Of a DNA stretch of 64,000 bases, positions 53,950 to 62,381 are shown piece after piece; position 1 is the first letter of the stretch, and each line of letters opens with the position of its first letter. This stretch comes from Rhodothermales bacterium (GTDB lineage: Bacteria > Bacteroidota > Rhodothermia > Rhodothermales > JANQRZ01). The stretch is from positions 179,645 through 243,644 of the forward strand of contig JBDUXZ010000037.1 of the NCBI GenBank assembly GCA_039944855.1. The letters run 5' to 3'. A program made the position numbers and the translations under genes. Under the pieces are notes generated by a model that saw only the letters and a list, made by a program, of their open reading frames with translations, was not told where the DNA came from and made no database searches.

Positions 53950-54109
53950 GGTTGCCTCCAGATGTGATTTGAGAGATGGGATCCGCTGCGCAAGAGGTGA
54001 GGGCGCGCAGCGGGTTCTTGCAATGTCTTATGTATTACGGGTCAGCCGTCGATAGGTTCTGTTCTCGCCGCTCCCATCTCTCCAGACGGAGGAGAACAGG
54101 GAGAACGCG

Positions 54110-54135
54110 AAAGGGGCGCCCTCGCGGACGCCCCC
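54110..54135 (-). terminator. Candidate terminator of fadA
   Basis: 6-bp stem GGGGCG (54113-54118 against 54129-54134) followed on the minus strand by TTTCG, 71 nt behind the fadA stop. Confidence 0.45.
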
Positions 54136-54205
54136 ATGGTGGTAACAGGTCTCGATGTGCCTCGCGACCGAGGACCTCAACCTGAATATGCCAGCCCAGG
54201 ATGGC

Positions 54206-55396
54206 CTAGATCTGGAGGTTCTCAAACACCCCCGCCGCGCCCATCCCACCGCCGACGCACATGGTGACGATGCCGTAGCGCTCGCCGCGCCGCTTCATCT
54301 CGTGGAGCAGCGTCGCGGTCAGCTTCGCGCCCGTGCAGCCGAGCGGGTGGCCGAGCGCGATCGCCCCGCCGTTGACGTTGACCCTGTCCTGGTCCAGCCC
54401 GAGATCACGGATCACGGCGAGCGCCTGCGACGCGAACGCCTCGTTGAGCTCGAACAGGCCGATGTCGTCGAGCGACAGCCCAGTCTGCTTCAGCACCTTC
54501 TTGACGGCGTTGATCGGGCCGATGCCCATGATCTCCGGCGGCGCGCCGTGAACGGCGAATCCGACGAGCCGAGCGAGGGGCTCAGCGCCCGTCTCCTCGA
54601 CCATCCGCCTGCTCATCACGACGGCGGCGGCGGCCCCATCGTTCATCTGCGAGGCGTTGCCGGCCGTCACGCTCCCCCCCTGCTTGAACGCGGGGCGGAG
54701 CCGGGCGAGCGCTTCGAGCGTGGTGTCGGCGCGAGGCCCTTCGTCGACGGTGTGCGTGAAGGCGAGCGTGTTCGTGTCGGTGCCGCCGGCGTAGACGGTG
54801 TCTTCGACCTCGAGCGGGACGATCTCTTCCTCGAACCGCCCGCTCTCGATCGCGTCGATCGCGCGCATGTGTGACTGGAGCGCGAAGGCGTCCTGGTCCT
54901 CGCGGCTGACGTTGTATTGGTCGGCGACGTTCTCCGCCGTAATCCCCATCGACGCGTACACGTCGGGGTTCGCCGTGGCGAGGTCGGTGTCGGGGGCGAA
55001 GTAGAACCCGCCCATCGGGACCGAGCTCATCGACTCCGTCCCGCCCGCGACGATCACCTCGCTCTGGCCGAGCACGATCGCGTTGTTCGCCTGCGCGATC
55101 GTCTGCAAGCCCGACGAGCAGAAGCGGTTGATGGTGGCGGCGGCAGAGTCCGTCGAGAGCCCGGCCTTCTGCGCGATGACGCGGGCCATGTTCATCCCCT
55201 GCGGTCCCTCGGGGAAGGCGCAGCCGATGAGGAGGTCCTCGATCTGATCGGGGCTGAGGTTGCCGGCCCGCTCGATCGCGCCGCGCACGGCGGTCGCGCC
55301 GAGGTGCTCGGGCCGGACGTTCCGGAGCGCGCCCTTGTTCGCCTTGCCGACGGCGGTGCGGACGCTGGATACGATAAAGGCTTCGTTGATCTGCAT
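54206..55396 (-). CDS. Acetyl-CoA C-acyltransferase (thiolase)
   Basis: Last step of beta-oxidation: cleaves 3-ketoacyl-CoA into acetyl-CoA and a shortened acyl-CoA. The 396-residue protein has the thiolase triad: nucleophile C93 (INRFCSSGLQ), H350 and C354 in GHPLGCTG, and C380 in MCVGGGMGAAG. Lengths and motifs match the FadA group. It is the third gene of the acd-fadN-fadA operon, 82 nt behind fadN with a hairpin in the spacer. Confidence 0.95.
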   Translation of the reverse strand: MQINEAFIVSSVRTAVGKANKGALRNVRPEHLGATAVRGAIERAGNLSPDQIEDLLIGCAFPEGPQGMNMARVIAQKAGLSTDSAAATINRFCSSGLQTIAQANNAIVLGQSEVIVAGGTESMSSVPMGGFYFAPDTDLATANPDVYASMGITAENVADQYNVSREDQDAFALQSHMRAIDAIESGRFEEEIVPLEVEDTVYAGGTDTNTLAFTHTVDEGPRADTTLEALARLRPAFKQGGSVTAGNASQMNDGAAAAVVMSRRMVEETGAEPLARLVGFAVHGAPPEIMGIGPINAVKKVLKQTGLSLDDIGLFELNEAFASQALAVIRDLGLDQDRVNVNGGAIALGHPLGCTGAKLTATLLHEMKRRGERYGIVTMCVGGGMGAAGVFENLQI

Positions 55397-55423
55397 GGTT
55401 TGGGGGGTTATGGGTTTGAGGTC

Positions 55424-55460
55424 GGAGGTTGTGGGTTCTCTATGAGAGACCCCGAACCTC
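55424..55460. other. Stem-loop in the fadN-fadA spacer
   Basis: Imperfect hairpin: GAGGTT (55425-55430) pairs with AACCTC (55455-55460), GGG with CCC and CTC with GAG around a TAT loop. It is followed by further copies of CGAACC and CCTC. It could set relative amounts of fadN and fadA RNA. Confidence 0.4.
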
Positions 55461-55478
55461 GAACCCCGAACCTCCTAC

Positions 55479-57890
55479 TCAATTGCGGAGCGGCTTGTTG
55501 GTCGTGAGGATGCTCTGGATGCGCGCCTGCGTCTTCTCCTCACCGAGGAGCGAGAGGAAGACCTCGCGTTCGAGCTCGAGCAGGTAGTCCTCGTGGACCT
55601 CGGCGGGGCCGGAGAGCTCGCCGCCGGTCATGACGTAGGCCAGCTTCGAGGCGAGGAAGTGGTCGTACTCGCTGATGTAGTTGCCCTCCTCGAACTGGTA
55701 GAGCGCGACCTCGAACTGCCCGCGCCCCGGCTTGCCGAGGACGGGGATGTGCGAGCGCACCGGCGGCGGGAGGTAGCCCTGCTCGCTGAGCCGGATGACT
55801 TCGGCTTTGGCGACGTGGAAGCGCCGCGCGTCGTTCATCACAATGATCGCCTCGGGCGGGAGGATGTGCATCTCCTGCGCCATCCGCGCGCTCGTCGCGA
55901 CGTTCGCCATCGCGATCATCTCGAAGTGCTGCCGGAGGAACGGCTGGATTTCGCTCGGGCGGTCCTGATTCGCCGCCATCTCCGCTGCCTTCGCCGTCAT
56001 CATCATCGTCCCGCAGCCCGCCGGGATCAGGCCGACGCCGAGCTCGACGAGCCCGATGTACGTCTCCGATGCCGCGACGGGGTGCGGGCACGCCATCGTC
56101 ATCTCGCAGCCGCCGCCGAGCACGCGCTGGTGCGTCGTCACGACGACCGGCTTCGTGCTGTAGCGGACCTTGAGGATCGTGTCCTGGAAGCCCTTGATGA
56201 AGTCGCCGACCTGGTCGAGCTGCCCCATCATCACCGCCATCGCGACCTCGCCGAGGTTCGCGCCGACGGAGAAGTTGCTGCCCTCGTTGCCGATTACCAT
56301 GCCCCGCAGATCCGGGTCGTTCTCGACTTTGTCGATGGCTTCGGCGAGACCCTGCATGACTTCCTGCCCGAGCGAGTTGGCTTTCGAGCGGAACTCGAAG
56401 AGGGCGACGCCATCGCCGAGGTCGAGGAGCGCGGCCTCGCTGTTCTTCCACAGCGTCTTGCCGTCGTCCTTTATGATCGTGGCGAGGCTGATCTCGTCGG
56501 CCGGGCGCGGGTCGGCAACGTACTCGCCCTGCCCCGGAATCCAGACGTGGCGCGTGCCGTCTTGCTCTTTGTAGAAGCCCGAGGCTGGCACGTCGGCTAC
56601 CCAGTCAGGGACCTCGATGCCTTCGGCTTTCAAGTCGTCGCGGACGCGATCGACGCCGAGGGCGTCCCACATCTGGAACGGCCCCATCTCCCAGCCGAAG
56701 CCCCACGCGACGGCGCGGTCGAGGTCGGCCGGGCTGTCGGCGATCTCGGGCATCCGGCGGGCGCTGTAGCCGAAGAGGTCGAGCGTGGTCTCGCGGAAGA
56801 ACTGGCCGACGCGGCCGTCGTCTTCGTAGAGCTTCGGCAGCCGATCGGCGAGCTTGCCGCCCTTGAACGCGGAGATATCGAGCGCCGACTCGGTCGGGTC
56901 CTCGTACTCCATCGTCCGCATGTTGACGGACTTGATCGTCTTGCCCTCCTTCTTGTAGAACCCGGCCTTCGACTTCGCGCCGAGATTCCCGGCCTCGACG
57001 AGCTTGTTCAGCACCTCGGGGACCTGGAACGCCTCGCGACTCTCGTCGTCGGGGACGGCGTCGTAGAGGTTCTGGGCGACGTGGCGGAGCGTGTCGAGCC
57101 CGACGACATCGGCCGTGCGGAACGTCGCGCTCTTCGGGTGGCCGATGAGCTGGCCCGTGAGCTCGTCGATCTCCTCGATCGAGTAGTCGCCCTCGGTCGC
57201 CTGCCGGAGCGCCTGCATCATGGCGTAGACGCCGATCCGGTTGCCGATGAAGTTCGGCGTGTCCTTCGCCACGACGACGCCTTTGCCGAGGTGAACGCGG
57301 GCGAAGTGCGCCACGCGCTCGACGACGGCCGGGGCGGTGTCCGGCGTCGGGATCATCTCGAACAGCTTGAGATAGCGCGGCGGGTTGAAGAAGTGGGTCC
57401 CGAGAAAGCGGCGCTTGAAGTCGTCGCTTCGGCCCTCGGCGATCTCGTTGATCGGAAGGCCGGAGGTGTTCGTCGAGATCACGGCGGTGTCCGAGGCGTG
57501 CTCCTCGATCCGGGCCATCACCGACTGCTTGATGTCCATCCGCTCGACCACGACCTCGATGATCCAATCGACATCTGCGATCTTGTCGAAGTCGTCGTCG
57601 AAGTTTCCGAGCGTGACACGCTTCTGCGTCGCGTCGGTGAAGAACGGCGCCGGGTTCATCTTCGTCGCGTCCTTGAACGCCTTCTCAACGATGCTATTCG
57701 GCTTTCCCTCTTTGCCGATCGACTCGGGCGTGACGTCGAGGAGGAGAACGTGGAGGCCGGCGTTCGCGAGGTGGGCCGCGATCTGCGAGCCCATCACGCC
57801 CGCGCCGAGCACGGCGGCGGTGCGGAACGGGCGGGGGCTGACGACGTGCGCCTGCTTTCCGTTCGCGGTGGTCTGGGTCAAGGTTTCCAT
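55479..57890 (-). CDS. 3-hydroxyacyl-CoA dehydrogenase / enoyl-CoA hydratase (FadN type)
   Basis: Catalyses the middle two steps of beta-oxidation. In this 803-residue protein the NAD-binding dehydrogenase domain comes first (AAVLGAGVMGSQIAAHLANAG near residue 25; STNTSGLPINEIA; GTHFFNPPRYLKLFEMIP). The crotonase-fold hydratase part is second (from about 470, SKANSLGQEVMQGL and GSNFSVGANLGE). This order is that of Bacillus FadN, not of E. coli FadB. It lies between acd (60 nt upstream) and fadA on the same strand, with palindrome d in the acd-fadN gap. Confidence 0.94.
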   Translation of the reverse strand: METLTQTTANGKQAHVVSPRPFRTAAVLGAGVMGSQIAAHLANAGLHVLLLDVTPESIGKEGKPNSIVEKAFKDATKMNPAPFFTDATQKRVTLGNFDDDFDKIADVDWIIEVVVERMDIKQSVMARIEEHASDTAVISTNTSGLPINEIAEGRSDDFKRRFLGTHFFNPPRYLKLFEMIPTPDTAPAVVERVAHFARVHLGKGVVVAKDTPNFIGNRIGVYAMMQALRQATEGDYSIEEIDELTGQLIGHPKSATFRTADVVGLDTLRHVAQNLYDAVPDDESREAFQVPEVLNKLVEAGNLGAKSKAGFYKKEGKTIKSVNMRTMEYEDPTESALDISAFKGGKLADRLPKLYEDDGRVGQFFRETTLDLFGYSARRMPEIADSPADLDRAVAWGFGWEMGPFQMWDALGVDRVRDDLKAEGIEVPDWVADVPASGFYKEQDGTRHVWIPGQGEYVADPRPADEISLATIIKDDGKTLWKNSEAALLDLGDGVALFEFRSKANSLGQEVMQGLAEAIDKVENDPDLRGMVIGNEGSNFSVGANLGEVAMAVMMGQLDQVGDFIKGFQDTILKVRYSTKPVVVTTHQRVLGGGCEMTMACPHPVAASETYIGLVELGVGLIPAGCGTMMMTAKAAEMAANQDRPSEIQPFLRQHFEMIAMANVATSARMAQEMHILPPEAIIVMNDARRFHVAKAEVIRLSEQGYLPPPVRSHIPVLGKPGRGQFEVALYQFEEGNYISEYDHFLASKLAYVMTGGELSGPAEVHEDYLLELEREVFLSLLGEEKTQARIQSILTTNKPLRN

Positions 57891-57914
57891 GATGGCTAGG
57901 GTATCAGGATGAAC

Positions 57915-57942
57915 GTAGGGGCGACCGGCCGGTCGCCCGTAC
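57915..57942. repeat. Short intergenic palindrome, copy d
   Basis: 28-nt palindrome with one mismatch and the same core (ACCGGCCGGT) and left arm (GTAGGGGCG) as copy c, 8 nt behind the acd stop. Confidence 0.7.
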
Positions 57943-57950
57943 AGGTGGAT

Positions 57951-59345
57951 TCAAACGAAGGCGCCGACGCCAGTCACGGCGCGGCCGACAATGAGGGAGT
58001 TGATCTCGTTCGTGCCCTCGTAGGAGTAGATGGCTTCGGTGTCGGAGAAGTAGCGGGCGACGTGGTATTCGAGCAGGATGCCGTTGCCGCCGTGGAGATC
58101 GCGGGCGAGGGCGACCGTCTCGCGGCAGCGCGCGGCCGTGTACACCTTCGCGAGCGAGGCCTGCGCGTCCGTCATCCGGCCCTGATCCTGCAAGCGCGAG
58201 AGGCGGAGGCACATCGTCTGCATCGCCGTCACGTTCCCGAGCATGTCGACGAGCTTGTCCTGGATGAGTTGGAAGTGGTCGATGGAGCGGCCGAATTGCC
58301 GCCGCTCACGGGCGTACTTCACGGAGCGCTCGTAGGCCCCCATCGCACAACCGACGGCCTGCCACGCCACGCCCGCCCGCGTCAGCCGCAGGACTTCGGC
58401 CACGTCGCGGAACGAGTCGCACTTCTGCAGCCGGTCGCTCTCCGGCACGCGGCAGTCGGTGAGCGTGATGAGGCCGTTCTCGACGGCGCGGAGGGCGATC
58501 TTGCCCTGGATCTTCTCGACCGCGTAGCCGGGGTTCTCCTTCGCGCGGACGATGAAGCCCTTCACGTCGCCGCTCTCTTCCTCGCGCGCCCAGATCACGA
58601 CGAGGTCGGCGAAGGTGGCATTCCCGATCCACTTCTTCTGGCCGTTGAGCACCCATTCGTCGCCCTCGCGGCGGCACGTCGTCGTGAGCCCGCCAGAGAC
58701 GGCGGAGCCGACGTGGGGCTCGGTCAGCCCGAAGGCGCCGATCACGTCCATGTTGCGCATCTTCGGGAGCCACTCCGCCTTCTGCTCCTCCCCGCCGCAG
58801 ACCAGTAGCGACTGCATGGCGAGGCCGGCGTGGACGCCGAAGAACGTCGCCGTCGAGACGTCGACGCGGGCCATCTCCATCGTCACGATGCCTTCAAGCA
58901 TCGAGCCGTTGGACTCCCGCGTGTTGAGGTCCTCGCCGTAGATCAGCGTCGGCAGGTCGAGCTTTCGCAGGCCGTCGCGGAGGAGGTCGATCGGCGTTTC
59001 GTCACGGCTCCAGTACTCGTTGATGACGGGCTGGACCTCGTCCTCCATGAAAGCGCGGACGCCCTTCATCACACGGCACTCGTCGGGTTCGAGGAGGCCC
59101 TCGATGTCGTAGAAGTCGCCGTTGATCTCGGGGCGCTCCCGCTGCTTCCCGTTCTGGCCGCCCATCATCTTCTTCATCTGCGCGAGCATCGCCTCGTCCA
59201 TCTGCGACACCATGCCGATGAGTTCGCCGAGGTCCACTTTCTCAGCGAGTTTGGCAACCTTCGCCATGTCGACGTTCTGGACGAGCTTCATCAGTTCGCC
59301 CATCTGGGCGAAGTCCATCGGAGGGGTGTCGGAGTCGGTAGCCAT
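57951..59345 (-). CDS. Acyl-CoA dehydrogenase with a Met-rich N-terminal extension
   Basis: FAD-dependent first step of beta-oxidation. Residues about 80-464 are a normal acyl-CoA dehydrogenase (FFGVHAGLAMQSLLVCG, IGAFGLTEPHVGSA, KKWIGNATFADLVVIWA, DLHGGNGILLEYHVARYFSDTEAIYSYEGTNEINSLIVGRA), whose last motif holds the usual catalytic glutamate. The first 75 residues are an extra segment rich in Met, Val and Lys (MGELMKLVQNVDMAKVAKLA, VDLGELIGMVSQMDEAM). I chose ATG 59345, which starts just before it. It heads the acd-fadN-fadA operon, with a TTAAC-type operator 75 nt upstream. Confidence 0.92.
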   Translation of the reverse strand: MATDSDTPPMDFAQMGELMKLVQNVDMAKVAKLAEKVDLGELIGMVSQMDEAMLAQMKKMMGGQNGKQRERPEINGDFYDIEGLLEPDECRVMKGVRAFMEDEVQPVINEYWSRDETPIDLLRDGLRKLDLPTLIYGEDLNTRESNGSMLEGIVTMEMARVDVSTATFFGVHAGLAMQSLLVCGGEEQKAEWLPKMRNMDVIGAFGLTEPHVGSAVSGGLTTTCRREGDEWVLNGQKKWIGNATFADLVVIWAREEESGDVKGFIVRAKENPGYAVEKIQGKIALRAVENGLITLTDCRVPESDRLQKCDSFRDVAEVLRLTRAGVAWQAVGCAMGAYERSVKYARERRQFGRSIDHFQLIQDKLVDMLGNVTAMQTMCLRLSRLQDQGRMTDAQASLAKVYTAARCRETVALARDLHGGNGILLEYHVARYFSDTEAIYSYEGTNEINSLIVGRAVTGVGAFV

Positions 59346-59419
59346 GAGGGGCGGGGGCAGATGAGGAGAGGGGTCCGGGTTATATCCGACCGAAGCGGGG
59401 CGGGTCCGGGCACGAGATG

Positions 59420-59445
59420 ACTTAACGCGCTTAACGGCGTTAAGT
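59420..59445. promoter_or_regulatory. TetR-type operator upstream of acd-fadN-fadA
   Basis: 26-bp dyad with arms ACTTAACGC (59420-59428) and GCGTTAAGT (59437-59445) and a third TTAACG in the middle. The right 17 bp align with the fadE operators. It lies between the fadD terminator and the acd ATG. Confidence 0.65.
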
Positions 59446-59452
59446 GCCGAGC

Positions 59453-59489
59453 AAAAGAAGAGCGCGTGAGGCGACGGCCCCACGCGCTC
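59453..59489 (-). terminator. Terminator of fadD
   Basis: Perfect 9-bp stem GAGCGCGTG (59460-59468 against 59481-59489) followed on the minus strand by TTCTTTTG. It separates fadD from the acd operon. Confidence 0.85.
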
Positions 59490-59497
59490 CGGTTTCC

Positions 59498-61381
59498 TCA
59501 GGCGACCGCGACGCTCTCGTGCTTGTCCGCGACGTCGGCTTTGTACATCCGCTCGATGTCGTCGTTGTACGCCTTGCTCACGGCCGAGCGCTTCACCTTC
59601 ATCGTCGGCGTCAGCAGCTCGTTCTCGACCGTCATAAGGTCCGAGATCAGCTTGAACCGCTTGATCTGGCTCCAGTGATCGGCCCCCTGGTTCGCCTCCT
59701 TCACGAGGCTCTCGTACTTGGCGAGCACGTCGGGGTGCTTGAGGAGCGCGTCGTCGGACATCGAGCCGACCCCTTTGTCCTCGGCCCAGCCCCGCAGCAC
59801 CTCAGTGCTGGGGAAGATCAGGGCCGAGCAGAACTTGTGCCCGCTGCCGACGACTACGGCCTGCTCGATGAGCGGGTCTTCCATCAGCGCGTTCTCGAGC
59901 GGCGACGGGATGACGTACTTGCCCGTCGAGAGCTTGAAGAGGGCCTTCTTGCGGTCGGTGATCTTGAGGAATCCTTCGGGTGTGAACTCGCCGATGTCGC
60001 CGGTGTGGAACCAGTTGTCGGCGTCCATCACCTCTTCGGTCTTGTCGTCGGCTTTGTAGTAGCCCTTCATGATGTGCGGCCCGCGCGAGAGGATCTCGCC
60101 GTCCTCGGCGATGGCGACTTCGACGCCGGGGATCGGCTGGCCGACGGCGCCGGCGCGGTTGGCGTCGAGCCGGTTCATCGTGATGACGGGGCTCGTCTCG
60201 GTGAGGCCGTAGCCCTGCACGACGGGCACGCCGAAGGCGTTGAACGAGGCCGCGAGGTCGGCCCGGAGCGCGGCCCCGCCGACGGCGACGGTCTTGACGC
60301 GCGTGAGCCCGAGCTTCTCGCGGAGCTTGGAGTAGACGAGCTTGTCGGCGAGCGCGAACTTGATCGGGCTGAGACCACCCTTCGGCTTGCTGAGGTCGTA
60401 GTCGCCGGCGAGGTCGAGCGCCCACGTCCCGATCTTCTTCTTCACGCCGTCGCTGTCGCGGACGCCGAGGAGGACCTTGTCGTAGACCTTTTCGAGCACG
60501 CGCGGGACCGTCGCGAAGAACGTCGGCTTGAGTTCGGCGAGGTGGCCGACGAGGAGGTCGGGGTTCGAGAAGTAGATCGAGTGCCCGTACGCGATGTGGG
60601 CGATCGTGAGCATCCGCGCGAAGATGTGCGTCGCCGGCAGGAACGTCACGACGACCTCTTCCTGGTGCTTGAGGGCGCCGAGCGCCTGGAGCGCCCCGAG
60701 CACGTTCGACGAGACGTTCTCGTGCGTCAGCATCACGCCTTTCGGCAACCCGGTCGTGCCCGAGGTGTAGATGAGCGTCGTGAGGTCGTGCGCCCCGACC
60801 TTGCTGCGGAGCTCGGCGAGCTCGCCGGGGTTCTCTTTTTTCCGATCCCGGCCGAGCGCGCGGAGCTCGTCGAGCGTGAAGAGGCGGACGCCGTCGGGCA
60901 TGGCGATGGAGCCGGCGTTCCCCTCCGCGAGGATGACGGTCTTCACCGACGGGACGCGCGGCAGCCACTTCGCGAGTTGCGCCAGCATCGTCGGGTTCGA
61001 GACGAACATCGCCTTCGCCTCGGCGTGCTCGGTGACGTAGACGAGGTTGTCCTCGGCGTACGTCGTGTAGAGCGGAGCGTTAACGATGCCCGCGATGAGG
61101 CAGCTGAAGTCGGCGAGGGCGAAGTACATGTCGCTGTCCATGAAGAACGCGGCGTGGTCGCCCCGCTCCAGCCCGGCTTCGAGCAGGCCGAGCGCGACTT
61201 CGTCGGCGGCGTCGCGGAAGTCGTTGTTGGACATCGTCGTCCACCCGCCCCCATCGCGCGGCTGGTTAAACGCCGTCGGGTTCGGGTATTTCTCGACCAC
61301 CTCGTCGAGCATCTCGACGAGCGTTTTGCCGAGGATGGGGTCTCCGAGTTGCGGCGGGGCCGTGTGAATTTGGAGCGGCAT
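59498..61381 (-). CDS. Long-chain fatty-acid-CoA ligase
   Basis: Activates long-chain fatty acids to acyl-CoA with ATP. The 627-residue protein has the AMP-binding signature TTLIYTSGTTGLPKGVMLTHENV (about residue 195-217), the VVQGYGLTETSPVI motif, and WFHTGDIGEF and KITDRKKALFKLSTGKYVIP, as in FadD/ACSL-type synthetases. It lies 111 nt behind the TetR gene on the same strand and ends in a strong terminator. No TTAAC operator is seen directly in front of it, so it may be read from the tetR promoter. Confidence 0.93.
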   Translation of the reverse strand: MPLQIHTAPPQLGDPILGKTLVEMLDEVVEKYPNPTAFNQPRDGGGWTTMSNNDFRDAADEVALGLLEAGLERGDHAAFFMDSDMYFALADFSCLIAGIVNAPLYTTYAEDNLVYVTEHAEAKAMFVSNPTMLAQLAKWLPRVPSVKTVILAEGNAGSIAMPDGVRLFTLDELRALGRDRKKENPGELAELRSKVGAHDLTTLIYTSGTTGLPKGVMLTHENVSSNVLGALQALGALKHQEEVVVTFLPATHIFARMLTIAHIAYGHSIYFSNPDLLVGHLAELKPTFFATVPRVLEKVYDKVLLGVRDSDGVKKKIGTWALDLAGDYDLSKPKGGLSPIKFALADKLVYSKLREKLGLTRVKTVAVGGAALRADLAASFNAFGVPVVQGYGLTETSPVITMNRLDANRAGAVGQPIPGVEVAIAEDGEILSRGPHIMKGYYKADDKTEEVMDADNWFHTGDIGEFTPEGFLKITDRKKALFKLSTGKYVIPSPLENALMEDPLIEQAVVVGSGHKFCSALIFPSTEVLRGWAEDKGVGSMSDDALLKHPDVLAKYESLVKEANQGADHWSQIKRFKLISDLMTVENELLTPTMKVKRSAVSKAYNDDIERMYKADVADKHESVAVA

Positions 61382-61492
61382 GGGAGTGGGGGTTGAAGGT
61401 GGCGGAGGGGGCGGCGGGCGGAGTCTGCGGGCGGGGTCGTAGGATACGAATCGGAAGCGCTTACGAAGATACGAACGGGGCAGCCGCCCCTT

Positions 61493-62119
61493 TTAGCCGT
61501 CTACGTGCGGGAGTGCGCCCGCGTGGAAGCGGAAGCCGACGATCGCGTGGCGGACGACGGCTTCGACGAACACGTCGCGCTCGATGCGGACGTCCACGCG
61601 GCGCGCGAGCAGGAGGCCGACGGCGCCGTGGAGCGCGGCCCACAGCACGCTCGCCGCGACAGCCGCGTCCTCGACGTCGAGTTGCCCAGCGTCGGCGCCT
61701 TCGCGTAGCGTCTCGGTGAACACCTCGAGGTTGCGGCGGGCGCGGCGGTACTTCTCGGCCGGGTAGCGCGACATCCGCTCCGGGTGCAGCATGAACATGA
61801 TCTCGTAGTACTCGGGGTTGTCGAGCCCAAACTCGACGTAGCGGCGGCTGAGCGTTTCGAGCCGCTCCACAGCATCGGCGTGGGCGTCGGCGACGTGCTG
61901 GAACGCCTCGTTGAGCCGCGCGAAACCCTCATCGATGAGGCCGTGGAAGAGCGCGTCCTTGTTCTCGAAGTGGAGGTAGATGCTCGTCGCGCTGCACCCG
62001 ACGGCGCGCGCGATCTTCCGCATCGAGAGGGTGTGGTACCCCTCCTCCACGAGGAGGTGGCGCGTCTGGTCGAGGATGGCGCGGCGGAGGTCCGTGCCGC
62101 CGGTGCGAGGATCGGGCAT
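61493..62119 (-). CDS. TetR-family transcriptional regulator, likely fatty-acid repressor
   Basis: A 208-residue DNA-binding protein. The N-terminal helix-turn-helix (RRAILDQTRHLLVEEGYHTLSMRKIARAVGCSATSIYLHFENKDALFHGL) is the classic TetR type; the helical C-terminal part would bind a small ligand, acyl-CoA by inference. It is upstream of fadD on the same strand, and GTTAACA/TGTTA-like palindromes occur at its own promoter, before acd and before fadE. This suggests that it controls beta-oxidation and itself. Confidence 0.92.
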   Translation of the reverse strand: MPDPRTGGTDLRRAILDQTRHLLVEEGYHTLSMRKIARAVGCSATSIYLHFENKDALFHGLIDEGFARLNEAFQHVADAHADAVERLETLSRRYVEFGLDNPEYYEIMFMLHPERMSRYPAEKYRRARRNLEVFTETLREGADAGQLDVEDAAVAASVLWAALHGAVGLLLARRVDVRIERDVFVEAVVRHAIVGFRFHAGALPHVDG

Positions 62120-62128
62120 AGGCTAGAG

Positions 62129-62145
62129 AGTTAACACTGTTAGGT
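62129..62145. promoter_or_regulatory. TetR-type operator at the tetR promoter
   Basis: AGTTAACACTGTTAGGT, sharing GTTAACA-N-TGT with the fadE site 2. It overlaps the -10 region of the tetR promoter, 10 nt before the ATG, a classic autorepression position. Confidence 0.6.
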
Positions 62146-62170
62146 ACTCCAATTCCTACCGCTTTGTCAA
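62141..62170 (-). promoter_or_regulatory. Candidate promoter of tetR
   Basis: On the minus strand TTGACA, 18 nt, TACCTA. The -35 is a perfect sigma-70 match; the -10 is weaker. Its -10 half overlaps the operator at 62129-62145. Confidence 0.45.
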
Positions 62171-62286
62171 GATCCGATGGCGCCGATCTGTCGGCGACAC
62201 CCAATTCGTCCAGCGCAACGATGCCCCCGCCAGCGCGACCACGCAGCATTCCCCCCAATCGCACCCGGAGACGGGGTGCCGACCCG

Positions 62287-62314
62287 GCCAGGGCGCAAGG
62301 CCTTGCGCCCCTAC
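62287..62314. repeat. Short intergenic palindrome, copy e
   Basis: 28-nt palindrome with core GCAAGGCCTTGC and right arm GCGCCCCTAC; three mismatches in the left arm. Between the divergent tetR and pepT genes. Confidence 0.55.
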
Positions 62315-62381
62315 GGCGCGGAGCGTGACGGGCGGGGTAAGTTGTCGGCCTCCTTCGAATCCCCCAATCACCCAATCCCCC

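Noticed and set aside
61382..61492. TetR operator in front of fadD
   Set aside because: Only an AAGCGCTT and repeated ATACGAA words are present; there is no TTAAC/GTTAA dyad.
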